Assembly (NCBI GenBank): GCA_947258615.1
Contig: CAMYIX010000074.1
Span: forward strand, 1 to 36,675
Source: an uncultured Ectothiorhodospiraceae bacterium
GTDB lineage: Bacteria > Pseudomonadota > Gammaproteobacteria > UBA9214
Direction of reading: 5' to 3'
Length of the DNA: 36,675 bases
In this document: one piece after another, positions 8,434 through 19,669 of the stretch
Layout: each line of letters begins with the position of its first letter
Position numbering within the stretch: the first letter of the stretch is position 1
Program-made: the position numbers and the translations under genes
The notes under the pieces: generated by a model
The model's database searches: none
Seen by the model: only the letters and a program-made list of their open reading frames with translations
What the model was told of the DNA's origin: nothing

Positions 8434-8510
8434 CCTGTACAGACAGAATCGAGTATATACTTCCTGTGCATGGTGCAGTCGAGGTTTGCCACAAGAGGAA
8501 TCGCCACGCT

Positions 8511-9134
8511 ATGAAACGTACCCTCCATAATATCCGCTACCTGGTTTTATTGCCGGCCTTTCTGGTCGCCACGGCTACGTCCGCAGAACGCACCTTCAAG
8601 TGGGTCGATGAAGCGGGCAACATCCACTACGGCGACCGCGTGCCGCCCCGCTACGCGAAAAAGGAACGCCAGGAAATCAACGAACAGGGACGCACCGTGA
8701 AGGTCTACGAGGCCGCCAAGACACCGGAGCAAAAGGCCGAGCTGAGACGCCTCGCAAATCTCGAGGCGGCGGAAAAGAAAAAGGCCAGAAAACAGAAGAT
8801 TCATGACCGCGCCCTGCTGGCCACCTACTCCAGCGAGGAAGATATGCTGCTGGCACGGGATGGCAAGATCGCCAGTGTTGACGCGCTCATCCAGCTGACC
8901 AACAGCCGCATCGAGACCTCCAGGAAACGCCTGCTGTCACTCGAAACCGAGGCCGCCGAGTTCGAGCGCAGCGGCAAACCGGTACCGAAGATCCTGCAGA
9001 GCCAGATCACGACTGCACGCGACCAGTTAAAGGAAAACGAGGCCTTCGTCGTCGCCAAGGAAAAGGAAAAGCAGGTCATCACCCGGAAGTTCAGCGCAGA
9101 CATCTTGCGTTACCGCGAACTGAAAGGGCTCTAG
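8511..9134 (+). CDS. DUF4124 domain-containing secreted protein
   Basis: A 207-residue protein with a signal peptide of about 25 residues (hydrophobic LVLLPAFLVATATSA), then the DUF4124 motif RTFKWVDEAGNIHYGDRVPP. This short beta module is often found at the N-terminus of periplasmic proteins. The remainder (about 75-207) is charged and alpha-helical, with heptad-like stretches (SRIETSRKRLLSLETEAAEF) suggesting a coiled coil. Function is unknown; it probably resides in the periplasm. The ATG at 8511 is set by the signal peptide. The gene ends 15 bases from the convergent argB stop. Confidence 0.83.
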   Translation: MKRTLHNIRYLVLLPAFLVATATSAERTFKWVDEAGNIHYGDRVPPRYAKKERQEINEQGRTVKVYEAAKTPEQKAELRRLANLEAAEKKKARKQKIHDRALLATYSSEEDMLLARDGKIASVDALIQLTNSRIETSRKRLLSLETEAAEFERSGKPVPKILQSQITTARDQLKENEAFVVAKEKEKQVITRKFSADILRYRELKGL

Positions 9135-9149
9135 CAGAAAGACAGGGAC

Positions 9150-10064
<915 letters not shown>

Positions 10065-10149
10065 TTAATGGATAGCGCTACGCGCCAGCCGGGTGATGGC
10101 CGACAGGACGGATATTACGCGGCAAACAAGGATACTTACAACGCCGGTG

Positions 10150-12813
10150 TCAGAACGGCAATGACAGGCCAGGCTCGACCTGCAGCATCACGCGCCGGAA
10201 GTCCTCCATTATGCGCGTCAACGCCACCTCGTCATCCGCCTCGAAACGCAGCACCAGCACCGGCGTGGTGTTCGAAGCGCGCACCAGGCCCCAGCCATCG
10301 TCGAAATCAGCGCGCAAGCCATCGATGGTGGAGACCCGCGCGCCCTCGAAATGCGCGCTGGCCAGCAGACGCTCTATGAACCCTGGCGGTTCCCCCTCCT
10401 GCATGGTGACATTGAGTTCCGGCGTATTCTCGCTGTCTGGCAGGCTGGCGAACACCTCGCTTGCAGGACGCTCATCCTTGCCCAGGATCTCGAGCAACCG
10501 CGCTGCGGCATACAGCCCGTCGTCGAAACCGTACCAGCGTTCCTTGAAGAAGATATGGCCGCTCATTTCACCGGCGAGCAGCGCACCGGTCTCCCTGATC
10601 TTGGCCTTGATGAACGAGTGGCCGGTCTTCCACATCAGCGGCTCACCGCCATGCTCGCGGATAATGCGATCGAGGAAGCGCGAGCACTTCACGTCATAGA
10701 TGATCAGGCCACCGGGGTTGCGGTCCAGGACATCCCCGGCAAACAACATCAGCACCCGGTCTGCCCAGACCACATTGCCCTCGGTGGTGACCACGCCGAG
10801 CCGGTCACCATCACCGTCGAAGGCCAGTCCGACGTCGGCCTGGACCTGCTTGACCGTGGCTATCAGGTCCTTGAGATTCTCGGGCTTGCTCGGATCCGGG
10901 TGATGGTTCGGGAAGTTACCGTCGACCTCGCAGAACAGCTCGGTGACCTCGCAGCCGATCGCCTTCAGCAGCTGCGGCGCAACGGCACCGGCGACCCCGT
11001 TGCCACAGTCGACCACCACCTTGAGGGGCCGATCCAGCTGTATATCACTGCGAATACGCTCTATATAGTCGGGGATGATATCCACCTCCTCCACCCCGCC
11101 CTCGCCGGATATGAAATTGCCGGCCTCGATGCGTTCACGCAGGTGCTGGATGGAGTTGCCTGACAGGGTCTCGCCGTCGATCATGATCTTGAGGCCGTTG
11201 TAGTCCGGTGGATTGTGACTGCCGGTAACCACCACGCCGGTCTGGGTGTCGAGGTGATTGGCGGCAAAATACAGCACCGGGGTCGGTACCACGCCGATGT
11301 CTTTCACTTCGCAACCAGTTTCCGTAAGGCCGGCTATCAGCGCCTGCGCGAGTGTCGGGCCGGACAGCCGGCCATCTCGCCCGACCACGACGGTATTGCG
11401 CCCTCGCTGGATGGCCTCACTGCCGATGGCTCGCCCGATCAGCCTCACTACTCCCGGTGTCAGGGTCTGGTTCACGACACCGCGTATGTCATAGGCACGA
11501 AATATCGATGCATCCGGCATGATTTCTGTTTCGTCCTCCGGCCCGAACTCCAGCGGGCCCTCTTCCACTACCATGCTGTCACCGTGCAAGGCCTCATAGC
11601 CGGGCGAAAGCTCCTGCAAGCCGGTCTGCTGACCGGTCTCCGTGTCCACAGGTCCATCGTCCGCTGCGACAGCCACCGCCTCCGCCGCCGTTTGCTGTGA
11701 ATAGTCAACTTGTTCATCGCGGGAATGTGCAATATGATCGCGTGACTGCGCAAGACCGACAATGCGCGTCATGAACGCCATCGTTTCCTGCATTTCGTTC
11801 AGACCACAGGGGTATTCTCCCCGGGCCTGCCCGTCCCGGACATCCTTGGCGAGATTGACGAGGCTGATCTGGTCCTGGTTCAGTGCCCCCGACAAGCGCC
11901 TGAATAACATCAGCGTGATAGCGGCCATCACGGCAGCCGCGACCAGGAAGGCGGCAAGCACCCACTGACCAGTCCTGACCAGGAATGCCGCACTGCTCTG
12001 TGCCGGCCAGTAAGCGACCTGCCAGCGACTGCCCTTGACGCTACTGACAGCAACCGGCTCCCCTTCCTTGTACTGCGCCTCACCCTGGCGGCTCAAGGTT
12101 ACCGGTGCACCCTTGGCTCCCGTCTGCTGCAATTCCACATAACCACTCAATTGGCGTGCACCACCCAGGACCCCGGAGAATGCCTCGCCCGAGAGCGACA
12201 GCATGACCAGTCCGACCACTTTGTCAGTTGCCGGATCCGATACCCGCCGGATGATATTGATATGCTGCTGGGGCGTGTTGAACAGGTGAACCTCTGTCAG
12301 CGGCGGCTGTGCACGGGCCTCCGCCTCACGCATCTGGGCCAGTGCCGCATAACCCAGGGGCGGCGTCGCATCCGGGTCGACCTGATCAACCCCGGGAGGC
12401 AGCAATTGCACATTGATGGCAGCCGGTGACAACGTCGCGAGCACCGCTTCCCGCTCCCTGAGAGCCGCTTCATCCCCCGCCATCAACAGCCCGGCAATGG
12501 CGGGGTCTCTGGCGACCCGGTCGATACTGGAGCTGTAGAAATCCACCAGGGTTTCGACCTGGGCGGCAAACTGTTCAGTCAATCGGCCGCTGTCCTGGTC
12601 GATGGTCCGGGCAATATAGGTGGCCGAAAACTGGAAAATGAACAGGGTGAGCACCGCCAGCAGTACCACGGCGACAACCAGGATCTGCAGCTTGACCACG
12701 GCCAGACCGGCACGCCGCACCCTGGTAGCCTGGCGTGCCGGCACAGCCCCGGATCCGGGTGTTTCGGCCTTGCCCTGCCTGGTTTTGAAAAAACTGGGTA
12801 GTTTCAATTTCAT
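10150..12813 (-). CDS. algC: Phosphomannomutase/phosphoglucomutase, long membrane-anchored form
   Basis: An 887-residue protein. The C-terminal 460 residues form the catalytic AlgC domain, which interconverts 1- and 6-phosphates of mannose and glucose. It starts at IFRAYDIRGV, has the phosphoserine loop VTGSHNPPDYNG (Ser about 532), the metal loop AFDGDGDRLG (about 665-672) and the sugar-binding GEMSGHIFF. The N-terminal extension contains two transmembrane helices (about 38-70 and 285-308) flanking a periplasmic domain, then an acidic linker. Pseudomonas AlgC is also annotated with such an extension, so this is not a fusion artefact. The enzyme could supply glucose-1-P for the sucrose operon encoded nearby. 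Confidence 0.93.
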   Translation of the reverse strand: MKLKLPSFFKTRQGKAETPGSGAVPARQATRVRRAGLAVVKLQILVVAVVLLAVLTLFIFQFSATYIARTIDQDSGRLTEQFAAQVETLVDFYSSSIDRVARDPAIAGLLMAGDEAALREREAVLATLSPAAINVQLLPPGVDQVDPDATPPLGYAALAQMREAEARAQPPLTEVHLFNTPQQHINIIRRVSDPATDKVVGLVMLSLSGEAFSGVLGGARQLSGYVELQQTGAKGAPVTLSRQGEAQYKEGEPVAVSSVKGSRWQVAYWPAQSSAAFLVRTGQWVLAAFLVAAAVMAAITLMLFRRLSGALNQDQISLVNLAKDVRDGQARGEYPCGLNEMQETMAFMTRIVGLAQSRDHIAHSRDEQVDYSQQTAAEAVAVAADDGPVDTETGQQTGLQELSPGYEALHGDSMVVEEGPLEFGPEDETEIMPDASIFRAYDIRGVVNQTLTPGVVRLIGRAIGSEAIQRGRNTVVVGRDGRLSGPTLAQALIAGLTETGCEVKDIGVVPTPVLYFAANHLDTQTGVVVTGSHNPPDYNGLKIMIDGETLSGNSIQHLRERIEAGNFISGEGGVEEVDIIPDYIERIRSDIQLDRPLKVVVDCGNGVAGAVAPQLLKAIGCEVTELFCEVDGNFPNHHPDPSKPENLKDLIATVKQVQADVGLAFDGDGDRLGVVTTEGNVVWADRVLMLFAGDVLDRNPGGLIIYDVKCSRFLDRIIREHGGEPLMWKTGHSFIKAKIRETGALLAGEMSGHIFFKERWYGFDDGLYAAARLLEILGKDERPASEVFASLPDSENTPELNVTMQEGEPPGFIERLLASAHFEGARVSTIDGLRADFDDGWGLVRASNTTPVLVLRFEADDEVALTRIMEDFRRVMLQVEPGLSLPF

Positions 12814-12871
12814 ACCGGTCCCCGTGTATCCCTAGTGTGGTATCGACCGCGCGGCGGGATTCATTGAGGGA

Positions 12872-13327
12872 TCAGTGGCGCCCGGTATGGCCAAATCCAC
12901 CTTCCCCCCGCTGTGTGGCGGTGAATTCCTCGACCACCTCGAAATCGGCATGCACCACGGGCACGATCACCATCTGGGCGATGCGCTCGCCGGGTTGCAC
13001 CGTAAACGGCGCCTTGCCGCGGTTCCAGCAGGAGACGAACACCTGCCCCTGGTAATCCGAGTCGATCAGCCCCACCAGGTTACCCAGCACAATGCCATGC
13101 CTGTGACCCAGACCCGAGCGCGGCAGCAGCATGGCCGCCAGCCCGGTTTCCTCGATATGGATGGCCATGCCGGTTGGAATCAGCTCGGTATCGCCGGGCG
13201 CGATCTCCAGTGGCGCCTCGACACAGGCGCGCATATCCATACCGGCCGCACCATCGGTGGCGTAGTGCGGCAGCGGAAATTCGTCACCCAGTCGCGGGTC
13301 CAGTAGTTTAAGCTGAATCTTGTGCAT
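12872..13327 (-). CDS. dut: Deoxyuridine 5'-triphosphate nucleotidohydrolase
   Basis: The 151-residue trimeric dUTPase converts dUTP to dUMP, preventing uracil incorporation and providing the dTMP precursor. All five motifs are present: [49 protein letters not shown] and the C-terminal [12 protein letters not shown] arm. Length equals E. coli Dut. The start lies inside the end of coaBC (20-base overlap), so the two are translationally coupled, a conserved arrangement in gammaproteobacteria. Confidence 0.96.
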   Translation of the reverse strand: MHKIQLKLLDPRLGDEFPLPHYATDGAAGMDMRACVEAPLEIAPGDTELIPTGMAIHIEETGLAAMLLPRSGLGHRHGIVLGNLVGLIDSDYQGQVFVSCWNRGKAPFTVQPGERIAQMVIVPVVHADFEVVEEFTATQRGEGGFGHTGRH

Positions 13328-14549
13328 GCAGTTTTACCACCGTGTCCTTGTTGTACCTGGCCTGGTAGCGTTGCGCGAGCAGCGCCACCAGCTGGCGTGC
13401 CAGGTGAGTCTTGCGGGTCAATCCGAACTGCTGTGAACCTCCATCCCAGAAAACCTGCAGGGCATTGTCATCCACCTCGAAACCCTGGCCGGGGCCAACA
13501 AGGTTGGCGGCGATCATGTCCAGCGACTTGGCACGCAGCTTATGGCGCGCGTTCGTCTCCAGCGCCCCGGTTTCGGCGGCGAATCCCAGCGTGAACGGCG
13601 GCTCCGGCAAGGCGGTAACGGCGGCCAGGATATCGGGATTGGGTTCCAGTGCCAGGGTCATATCGGCGGCGGACTTCTTGATCTTCTGCCCGGCCGTGTC
13701 CCGCGGCCGGTAATCCGCAACGGCAGCGGCGGCGATAAAGATATCCGTATCCGCGATGTGTCCCATCACGGCGGCATACATCTGTTCCGCCGTCTCCACC
13801 TGGATGCCATTCACACGCTCCGGAAGCGCGAGCGCGACCGGCCCGCTGACCAGCGTGACCCGCGCCCCGGCCTCGGCGGCCGCGCGGGCAACAGCATAAC
13901 CCATCTTGCCCGAGCTGCGGTTGCTGATATAACGCACGGGGTCGATGGGTTCGCGCGTCGGCCCGGCGGTCACCAGCACCCGGCGACCGGCCAGGGCGCC
14001 TTCCTGGAACATTCCGCACAGCAGGCGGACCAGGTCCCCGGGCTCGAGCATGCGGCCCGGCCCGGTTTCTCCGCAGGCCTGGCTACCCGTGTCAGGGCCC
14101 AGCACGTGCACCCGGCGCGCGCGCAAGTTCGCCAGGTTATCCCGTGTGGCCGACTGCTGCCACATGGCACGGTTCATCGCCGGTGCCACGGCCAGCGGCA
14201 CCTCGCATGCCAGGCAGACCGCCGCCAGCAGGTCATCGGCGCGACCCTGCACCAGCCGGGCCATGAAGTCCGCCGTGGCCGGTGCCACCAGCAGGGCGTC
14301 AGCCCAGCGGGCCAGCTCGATATGTCCCATGGCCGCCTCGGCCCGCGGGTCCAGCAGATCACTGTGCACCGGTTGCCCGGACAGCGCCTGCAGGGTCAAT
14401 GGCGTGATGAACTCACGGGCGGCGGCCGTCATTACCACGCGTACCTCTGCACCCTGCTCGCGCAACCTGCGGACCAGATCGGCACTCTTGTAGGCGGCGA
14501 TGCCGCCGCTGACGCCCAGCAGGATATGTTTACCGGATAACGTATTCAT
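13308..14549 (-). CDS. coaBC: Bifunctional phosphopantothenoylcysteine decarboxylase/phosphopantothenate-cysteine ligase
   Basis: This 413-residue bifunctional enzyme (CoaBC, formerly Dfp) makes 4'-phosphopantetheine for coenzyme A. The N-terminal flavoprotein CoaC half (about 1-185) has [14 protein letters not shown], and its active-site PAMNRAMW motif is intact. The CoaB half (about 190-400) has [20 protein letters not shown], then SSGKMG, and the KIKKSAAD ligase lysines. The start at ATG 14549 ([12 protein letters not shown]) was chosen because the upstream extension is unlike the family. The gene overlaps dut by 20 bases and is divergent from radC. Confidence 0.95.
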   Translation of the reverse strand: MNTLSGKHILLGVSGGIAAYKSADLVRRLREQGAEVRVVMTAAAREFITPLTLQALSGQPVHSDLLDPRAEAAMGHIELARWADALLVAPATADFMARLVQGRADDLLAAVCLACEVPLAVAPAMNRAMWQQSATRDNLANLRARRVHVLGPDTGSQACGETGPGRMLEPGDLVRLLCGMFQEGALAGRRVLVTAGPTREPIDPVRYISNRSSGKMGYAVARAAAEAGARVTLVSGPVALALPERVNGIQVETAEQMYAAVMGHIADTDIFIAAAAVADYRPRDTAGQKIKKSAADMTLALEPNPDILAAVTALPEPPFTLGFAAETGALETNARHKLRAKSLDMIAANLVGPGQGFEVDDNALQVFWDGGSQQFGLTRKTHLARQLVALLAQRYQARYNKDTVVKLHAQDSA

Positions 14550-14620
14550 TAGACAGCAGTTTAACAGAAGACCCCGAACTGCGAACATGGCCCGGTGGTC
14601 ACGGATAGCGAGTAGTCCCC

Positions 14621-14760
14621 ACCGCCGAGTCGCGGAGTGCGCAGAGTAATGACATAACGGCCCAGGAAATTCTTACAGCGGAACGGGTCTTTTGCGGGTA
14701 TCGCTGTGTGTTGCCATGGCATTAGGCTTTTTCCTCTGCGTCCTCCGCGCCTCCGCGGTT
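14621..14760. repeat. Inverted pair of ACCGCAGAG-type dispersed repeat units (locus A)
   Basis: A plus-oriented unit at 14621-14652 (begins ACCGCCGAGTCGCGGAG) and a minus-oriented unit at 14728-14760 (reverse complement begins ACCGCGGAGGCGCGGAGG) flank about 75 bases of unrelated sequence. The same ~30-bp unit recurs at 22.6 and 36.2 kb. It fills most of the coaBC-radC divergent spacer (14550-14816), so it must lie close to, or within, both promoters. No gene is seen in the spacer. Confidence 0.7.
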
Positions 14761-14816
14761 GGTCGTTCACATTCAGGTCCTGCCGGCCTCCTTAATTCAA
14801 GATCAGGGAGACAGTA

Positions 14817-15494
14817 ATGCCCACTATCCGCGACTGGCCGCCCGCTGAAAGGCCGCGTGAGAGGCTGCTCGCCCACGGGCCGGCCGCACTGTCTGATGCG
14901 GAGCTGCTCGCCCTCTTCCTGCGCAGTGGCATCAACGGCAAGACCGCCGTTGATCTGGCACGGGAACTGCTGCAGGCCTTCGGCGGACTGCGTCCGCTGC
15001 TGGAGGCGGACCGGCACCGTTTCTGTGCCGGGCACGGACTGGGCACGGCGACCTATGTCCTGTTGCAGGCGGTGCTGGAGCTGGCGCATCGCCACCTGGG
15101 GGAGCAGCTACAGCGCGGTGATATCCTGGAAAATCCCGACAGCACCCGCCGCTACCTTGCCAGCCGGCTGCGCCACCTGCCACACGAGGTCTTCGCCTGC
15201 CTGTTCCTGGACAACCGCCACCGGGTCATCCTCTTCGAGGAATTGTTTCGCGGCACCATTGACGGCGCCAGCGTGCATCCACGCGAGGTAGTGAAACAGG
15301 CCCTGCACCATAATGCCGCCGCAGTCATCCTGGCACACAACCACCCCTCGGGCGTGGCCGAACCCAGCCGCGCGGACCTGCACATCACCCGGCGGCTGGC
15401 AGGGGCACTGGGGCTGGTGGACATCAGGGTACTCGACCACCTGATTATCGGCGATGCGGAAACCGTGTCCCTGGCGGAACGCGGACAGCTGTAG
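14817..15494 (+). CDS. radC: RadC family protein (JAB/MPN metalloprotease fold)
   Basis: The 225-residue protein has the N-terminal helix-hairpin-helix-like UPF0758 region ([20 protein letters not shown], then [10 protein letters not shown]). It has a C-terminal JAB/MPN domain with intact zinc site residues H174, H176 and D187 in HNHPSG-x7-D. RadC proteins were once linked to DNA repair, but their true role is unsettled. The gene sits next to coaBC, as in Pseudomonas. In E. coli it is followed by rpmB; here a sucrose operon intervenes. It ends 13 bases from the convergent sucrose synthase stop. Confidence 0.93.
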   Translation: MPTIRDWPPAERPRERLLAHGPAALSDAELLALFLRSGINGKTAVDLARELLQAFGGLRPLLEADRHRFCAGHGLGTATYVLLQAVLELAHRHLGEQLQRGDILENPDSTRRYLASRLRHLPHEVFACLFLDNRHRVILFEELFRGTIDGASVHPREVVKQALHHNAAAVILAHNHPSGVAEPSRADLHITRRLAGALGLVDIRVLDHLIIGDAETVSLAERGQL

Positions 15495-15507
15495 AAAGTG
15501 GCCGCTG

Positions 15508-17916
15508 TCAGCGACTCATGGCATTGGCCAGTGGCCGAAACTGCAGGGAGTAGAACATTTCCAGGTAGCGTTGTGTCTGGGCCCGCTCCAGGTCGGTGAC
15601 GTATCGCCAGAAACCATAGACCCGTGACAGGGTCATCAGGCGTTCGGCATACCCTTTCCAGGTGTAACGGTCATTCACCCGCTGCAGGGCCCCCCGGGAA
15701 ATACGCTGCCACTCCCGGGGGTCCTGCCTGCAGCGGGAAAAAAAGTCCGCCATGCGCTGTGCCGCGGCACTACCGTGATTGGGATCGATATGAAAACCGG
15801 AAACCCCGTCCTCGATGATCTCCAGGGGTCCTCCGAAACAGGTCGCGAATGTCGGCAGGCCGGTGCCCATCGCCTCGATGACAGTCAGGCCGAAGGCCTC
15901 GAACAGTGCGGGCTGCACGAAGGCACCGCCATGATCGGCAATGACGCGGTACAGCTCGCCGGCAAAGGCCTTCTCCAGGTGCATGCCCAGCCACCTGACC
16001 CGGCCATCAAGTCCATGCTCGTCCATCAGGCGATGCATGCGCCAGATCTGCTCGTATTCCTCTGTATTGGCAGCCTTTGACGGCTCGACGTGCCCGCCGA
16101 CCACCAGCAGATTCGCCTCGGCACGCAATTCGGGGCATTCCGCGTACCACTTCACCAGCCCGGTGATGTTCTTGATGTGATCCATGCGCGCCATGGTGAA
16201 CAGGATGGGCCTGTCGCGGTCTTCCAATGCACCGCGGATATCCTCGCGCGCCTTGCGACCGTACAGCAGTTCCTCGAATTCGGCATGCAGGTGATCGAGC
16301 CGCCCGCCGGTCCCGGTCGCGGGGAAATAGATTTCCGGGTCGGCGCCCGGCGAGACGATATTGAACTTGGGATCGAACACGTCGATCCCGTGAACCACCC
16401 GGTACAGTCCCGGCATGGTATAGGCGCTATGCGCCTCGTATTGCCCCACGCTGTCTTCCGTCCCCGCGATTTCCTGGTAAGTGGAGGTGATAATGAAATC
16501 CGCCTTGTTCATCGCGATCAGGTCCGCGGTGAACTGACATGAGAAGTGATACTGCTCTTCATTGTCCTTCCAGTAGAGGTCGGAATACAGGTACTTGGTT
16601 TTCTCCAGCGCGTGCGCGATATTGCACTGGGTAATCCCGAGTCGCTGGGAGATGATGGATGCCGCCAGGTTCCCGTCCGAGTAGTTACCGATAATCAGGT
16701 CCGGGCGCCCGCCTAGTTCGGCAAGCACCTCGCGCTCGGCATCGAGACTGAAGCGTTCCAGGTACGGCCAGACCTCAAACCTGGATATCCAGTGCGGCAG
16801 CACCTCACCGGCGGTATTGATGAAGGGGACACGCAGGATCCGGGCGTTGCGCGTGCCGGTAATCAACTCGATGCGCTGATCGCAGGACGTCCCTTCGGCC
16901 TCGGGGATGAGGCGCGTCACTACCAGGATCTGTGGCTCGATATCGAGACCCTGGTCGGCGAGGCGAGCGTGCATTTCCCGTTCCAGGGCGCGCACCTGGT
17001 CAAGGATATAGACCACCTGGCCACCGGTATCCGCCCGTCCCAGCACATCCGCCTGGCCGAACCAGCCATGTGGCGACAGCACCGTTATGGCAAAGATCAT
17101 CGGTATGCGGGCCAGGAAACGCTCCAGGTTGCCCGGCGACGGCGCCTCGAGGATGTCGAGCAGCAGCTGCATGGTCTCGCGCATGCGCACCGCATCCCTT
17201 CCCCAGCCGGGTTCGAATCCCATCAATCGCAGTTCGCTGCCCACCACGCCCCAGTCCGCCGCGGGATCCACACCTGCAAGGTAATCATCGGCGGCACGCA
17301 GGGTGCTGCGCAGTCCCCGCACATCCTCGACCACCTCGTTCAGCATCAGTTGCTGTTCGCGGTAACTGTGCACCCTGAGAAAATCCAGCAACCGCTTGTC
17401 ACCCTTGCCCAGATCCTCGAACAGGCGGCTGGACAGGCGGCGATTCAGAAACTCGACCCCGCGCCCGATGGAGCGTGCCTCCTTCATCTTCGGGAACTCG
17501 CGCGAGAACGGCTCCAGATCGACCTCCAGCTCCCAGGCCCGGCGTTGCCGCCCCCCGTTTATCAGGTTCTCCTTGAAATAAAGAAATTTTCTGGCACTGA
17601 TGCATTCAATGCTCATGGTGTCCAGATGCACCCGCAGGTATTCCCAGCGCCCAGCACGCACCCGCAGCGCCAGGCAGATCCAGGGCGAGGATACCGCCGC
17701 CTCCTGTACCCGGCCGAGCAAATGCTCCAGCGGACTGTCGCGCAGAACGTCTCCGCCCGGCTGGACGCACAGCGCGGCGAGTGCATCCTGCACGTCACTG
17801 CGCAACAGGAACAACCGCTTCAATCCCAGCAGGTGGTGCCAGACCCGGTGCGCCTGGCTGCGCTCCTGCTGCATGTAGCCGGCCAGGGTCTCGAAATAGG
17901 CGTCGTCCAGCGTCAT
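15508..17916 (-). CDS. sus: Sucrose synthase
   Basis: The 802-residue GT4 enzyme catalyses the reversible reaction sucrose + NDP to NDP-glucose + fructose. The N-terminal regulatory region (about 1-260) is followed by the GT-B core, with [19 protein letters not shown], then [30 protein letters not shown] and the nucleotide-phosphate site [11 protein letters not shown] (about 573-583). The E-x7-E motif in [15 protein letters not shown] is at about 671-685. Length matches cyanobacterial and plant enzymes. It is the last gene of a four-gene operon; its ATG overlaps the fructokinase stop by four bases. The likely role is cleavage of sucrose to recover NDP-glucose when the solute is no longer needed. 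Confidence 0.94.
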   Translation of the reverse strand: MTLDDAYFETLAGYMQQERSQAHRVWHHLLGLKRLFLLRSDVQDALAALCVQPGGDVLRDSPLEHLLGRVQEAAVSSPWICLALRVRAGRWEYLRVHLDTMSIECISARKFLYFKENLINGGRQRRAWELEVDLEPFSREFPKMKEARSIGRGVEFLNRRLSSRLFEDLGKGDKRLLDFLRVHSYREQQLMLNEVVEDVRGLRSTLRAADDYLAGVDPAADWGVVGSELRLMGFEPGWGRDAVRMRETMQLLLDILEAPSPGNLERFLARIPMIFAITVLSPHGWFGQADVLGRADTGGQVVYILDQVRALEREMHARLADQGLDIEPQILVVTRLIPEAEGTSCDQRIELITGTRNARILRVPFINTAGEVLPHWISRFEVWPYLERFSLDAEREVLAELGGRPDLIIGNYSDGNLAASIISQRLGITQCNIAHALEKTKYLYSDLYWKDNEEQYHFSCQFTADLIAMNKADFIITSTYQEIAGTEDSVGQYEAHSAYTMPGLYRVVHGIDVFDPKFNIVSPGADPEIYFPATGTGGRLDHLHAEFEELLYGRKAREDIRGALEDRDRPILFTMARMDHIKNITGLVKWYAECPELRAEANLLVVGGHVEPSKAANTEEYEQIWRMHRLMDEHGLDGRVRWLGMHLEKAFAGELYRVIADHGGAFVQPALFEAFGLTVIEAMGTGLPTFATCFGGPLEIIEDGVSGFHIDPNHGSAAAQRMADFFSRCRQDPREWQRISRGALQRVNDRYTWKGYAERLMTLSRVYGFWRYVTDLERAQTQRYLEMFYSLQFRPLANAMSR

Positions 17917-18809
17917 TTCAGCTTCCAGGCCTCGAAAAAGGATTGGTAGAAACCGGGATCCTTGCAGGTTGCCCCGCGCACGCCCGTCATGGCAGAGGCA
18001 AAGGACTGGGCCCGCTCCAGCATCAGCGGCACCTCCCAGCCACGCAGCAAGCCCAGCATCACCACGCTGGTAAAGGCATCGCCCGCCCCCACCGTATCGA
18101 TGAGCCCGCCCCGCTCCCGCGGCACGACCCTGTGTTGATCGCCACCAGCGTCCCGTGTCACCGCACCCGCCGCCCCCCGGGTGACCACCAGCAGCTCGGC
18201 CCTGCAGCGGTCCTGCAGCAGCTGCATTCGCGCCTGCAGCTCACCGGCTTCCGGAACCAGCGTTTCCAGTTCGGCCTCGTTGAGCTTGATCCAGCGCGCA
18301 CCCTGCAGCAATGACAGGACGGTTTCCCGCTGCCACCAGGGTGGACGGAGATTGACGTCAACCAGTCGCTGCAGATCCCTGTCCTGCTGCAGTTGTTGCA
18401 AGGCACGCCCGGAATCGGCATGGCGTACCGCGAGACTGCCATGGTAGAGCAGGGCATGATCCGGCAGCGGCGGCAGGGCCGAGGGGTCTATGAAGTCATA
18501 GGCCTGCCGGTCGACGATATCGAACGCGGGCTCGCCGTCCTCGATGCGGATATCGACGCTGCCGGTCGGGTGCGCGGAATCGAGCTGCAGTCCGGATGCA
18601 TCCATCTCCCAGGCATGCATGGTGTCGCGTATCCTGCGGCCCAGGGCATCATCCCCCACTCGGGAAATAAACAGTGGCGCCGCGCCAAAGGCCTGCAGGT
18701 GCCAGGCGACATTGAAGGGTGCGCCGCCAAGCACCACGCTGCCGTCGGGGAACCGGTCGAACAGGACCTCCCCGAACACCACCGGACGCTGGCTTGTAAA
18801 GGCGTTCAT
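17913..18809 (-). CDS. PfkB-family carbohydrate kinase, probable fructokinase
   Basis: A 298-residue ribokinase-family sugar kinase. The N-terminal signature [14 protein letters not shown] and the C-terminal anion hole/catalytic motif [12 protein letters not shown] (about 236-247, catalytic Asp in GAGD) are intact. Its place between sucrose-phosphatase and sucrose synthase genes argues for fructose phosphorylation, returning fructose from sucrose cleavage as fructose-6-P, the substrate of the synthase gene in the same operon. ATGA overlaps occur at both ends. Sugar specificity rests on context. Confidence 0.88.
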   Translation of the reverse strand: MNAFTSQRPVVFGEVLFDRFPDGSVVLGGAPFNVAWHLQAFGAAPLFISRVGDDALGRRIRDTMHAWEMDASGLQLDSAHPTGSVDIRIEDGEPAFDIVDRQAYDFIDPSALPPLPDHALLYHGSLAVRHADSGRALQQLQQDRDLQRLVDVNLRPPWWQRETVLSLLQGARWIKLNEAELETLVPEAGELQARMQLLQDRCRAELLVVTRGAAGAVTRDAGGDQHRVVPRERGGLIDTVGAGDAFTSVVMLGLLRGWEVPLMLERAQSFASAMTGVRGATCKDPGFYQSFFEAWKLK

Positions 18810-19669
18810 CCTGCCTGATCAGTCCGCGGCTGGTCCAGCCACGCCACTGTCCGGGGATTGAAATGCACCACACCCTCCAGCACCCCGGCGCTGTAATTGC
18901 CGTTCATGCCAGGCAGGGCGCCGGTGGCCAGGTATAGGCGGCCGGAATGGCCAAGCGCAGCGGCCTGTTGCCGGGCGGCGGCACGCACCTCGGCACTGGC
19001 ATTCGCCACCAGCACCGCCGGGATGGCGCTGGACAACACCGGAAGGTCATTGCCACTGTCCCCGGCAAACACCGTCTCCGAGCAGGAAAAATCGCATAGT
19101 TGCATGAGAAACTCCACGGCATGCAGCTTGTTGGCCCGCAAGGGCAACACATCGAGCAGGCCTTTCCCGGCCGGCTCATCGATACTCCACACCAGGCTGG
19201 CGTTGACATTGCGCTTTACCAGACATTGCCGGACTTCATCGAGCAATGCAACGTGATCCGCATGCAGCGGGACGTAATAGCTTAATTTGTGGACATTCTG
19301 TTTGGCCGTTTCCTGCAACTGCAGCAGCCTGATGCCGTCAAGCAGGGCACTGATGTCGGCATGCGTCAGCCCCGCCCAGTCCGGCGCGATTTCGTCCTGC
19401 CACGCCTGATGCAGCCGCCAGTCTCTCGCCGTAACCTCGAAGATCGTGGTGCCCACGTCCCCGATGACATACCGGGGACGTGGCAGGGCATAACAGCTAA
19501 TCGCCTGCTCCACCAGTTCGCGGTGTCTCCCGCTTACATACACCAGCGTCACTTCCGGCCGCGACACGAAGCGGGCGAACCGCTCCCGCGCACCGGGCGA
19601 CTCGGGCTGCGGACCGTTGGGCAGCAAGGTGCGGTCGAGATCGCAACACAGTAGCAGCCTGTTGCTCAT
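18806..19669 (-). CDS. spp: Sucrose-phosphate phosphatase (HAD family)
   Basis: A 287-residue HAD-IIB phosphatase of the sucrose-phosphatase family, which removes phosphate from sucrose-6-P. Catalytic motif I CCDLDRTLLPNG (D10, D12) and motif IV AGDSGNDLPVL (about 199-209) are canonical, as is the conserved SGRHRELV block. The ATG at 19669 overlaps the upstream synthase stop (ATGA); a TTG six codons earlier is less likely. The fused phosphatase-like domain of the preceding synthase is degenerate, so this protein is probably the working phosphatase. Confidence 0.88.
   Translation of the reverse strand: MSNRLLLCCDLDRTLLPNGPQPESPGARERFARFVSRPEVTLVYVSGRHRELVEQAISCYALPRPRYVIGDVGTTIFEVTARDWRLHQAWQDEIAPDWAGLTHADISALLDGIRLLQLQETAKQNVHKLSYYVPLHADHVALLDEVRQCLVKRNVNASLVWSIDEPAGKGLLDVLPLRANKLHAVEFLMQLCDFSCSETVFAGDSGNDLPVLSSAIPAVLVANASAEVRAAARQQAAALGHSGRLYLATGALPGMNGNYSAGVLEGVVHFNPRTVAWLDQPRTDQAG

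Noticed and set aside
7643-8494. Alternative 283-codon minus-strand frame overlapping the TauE/SafE gene
   Set aside because: It has an ATG start but its translation is Pro/Gly/Arg-rich without membrane helices, while the overlapping frame gives a clear TSUP protein.
16792-17949. A 385-codon plus-strand open frame opposite sucrose synthase
   Set aside because: Antisense to clear catalytic domains; no domain or start signal supports it.
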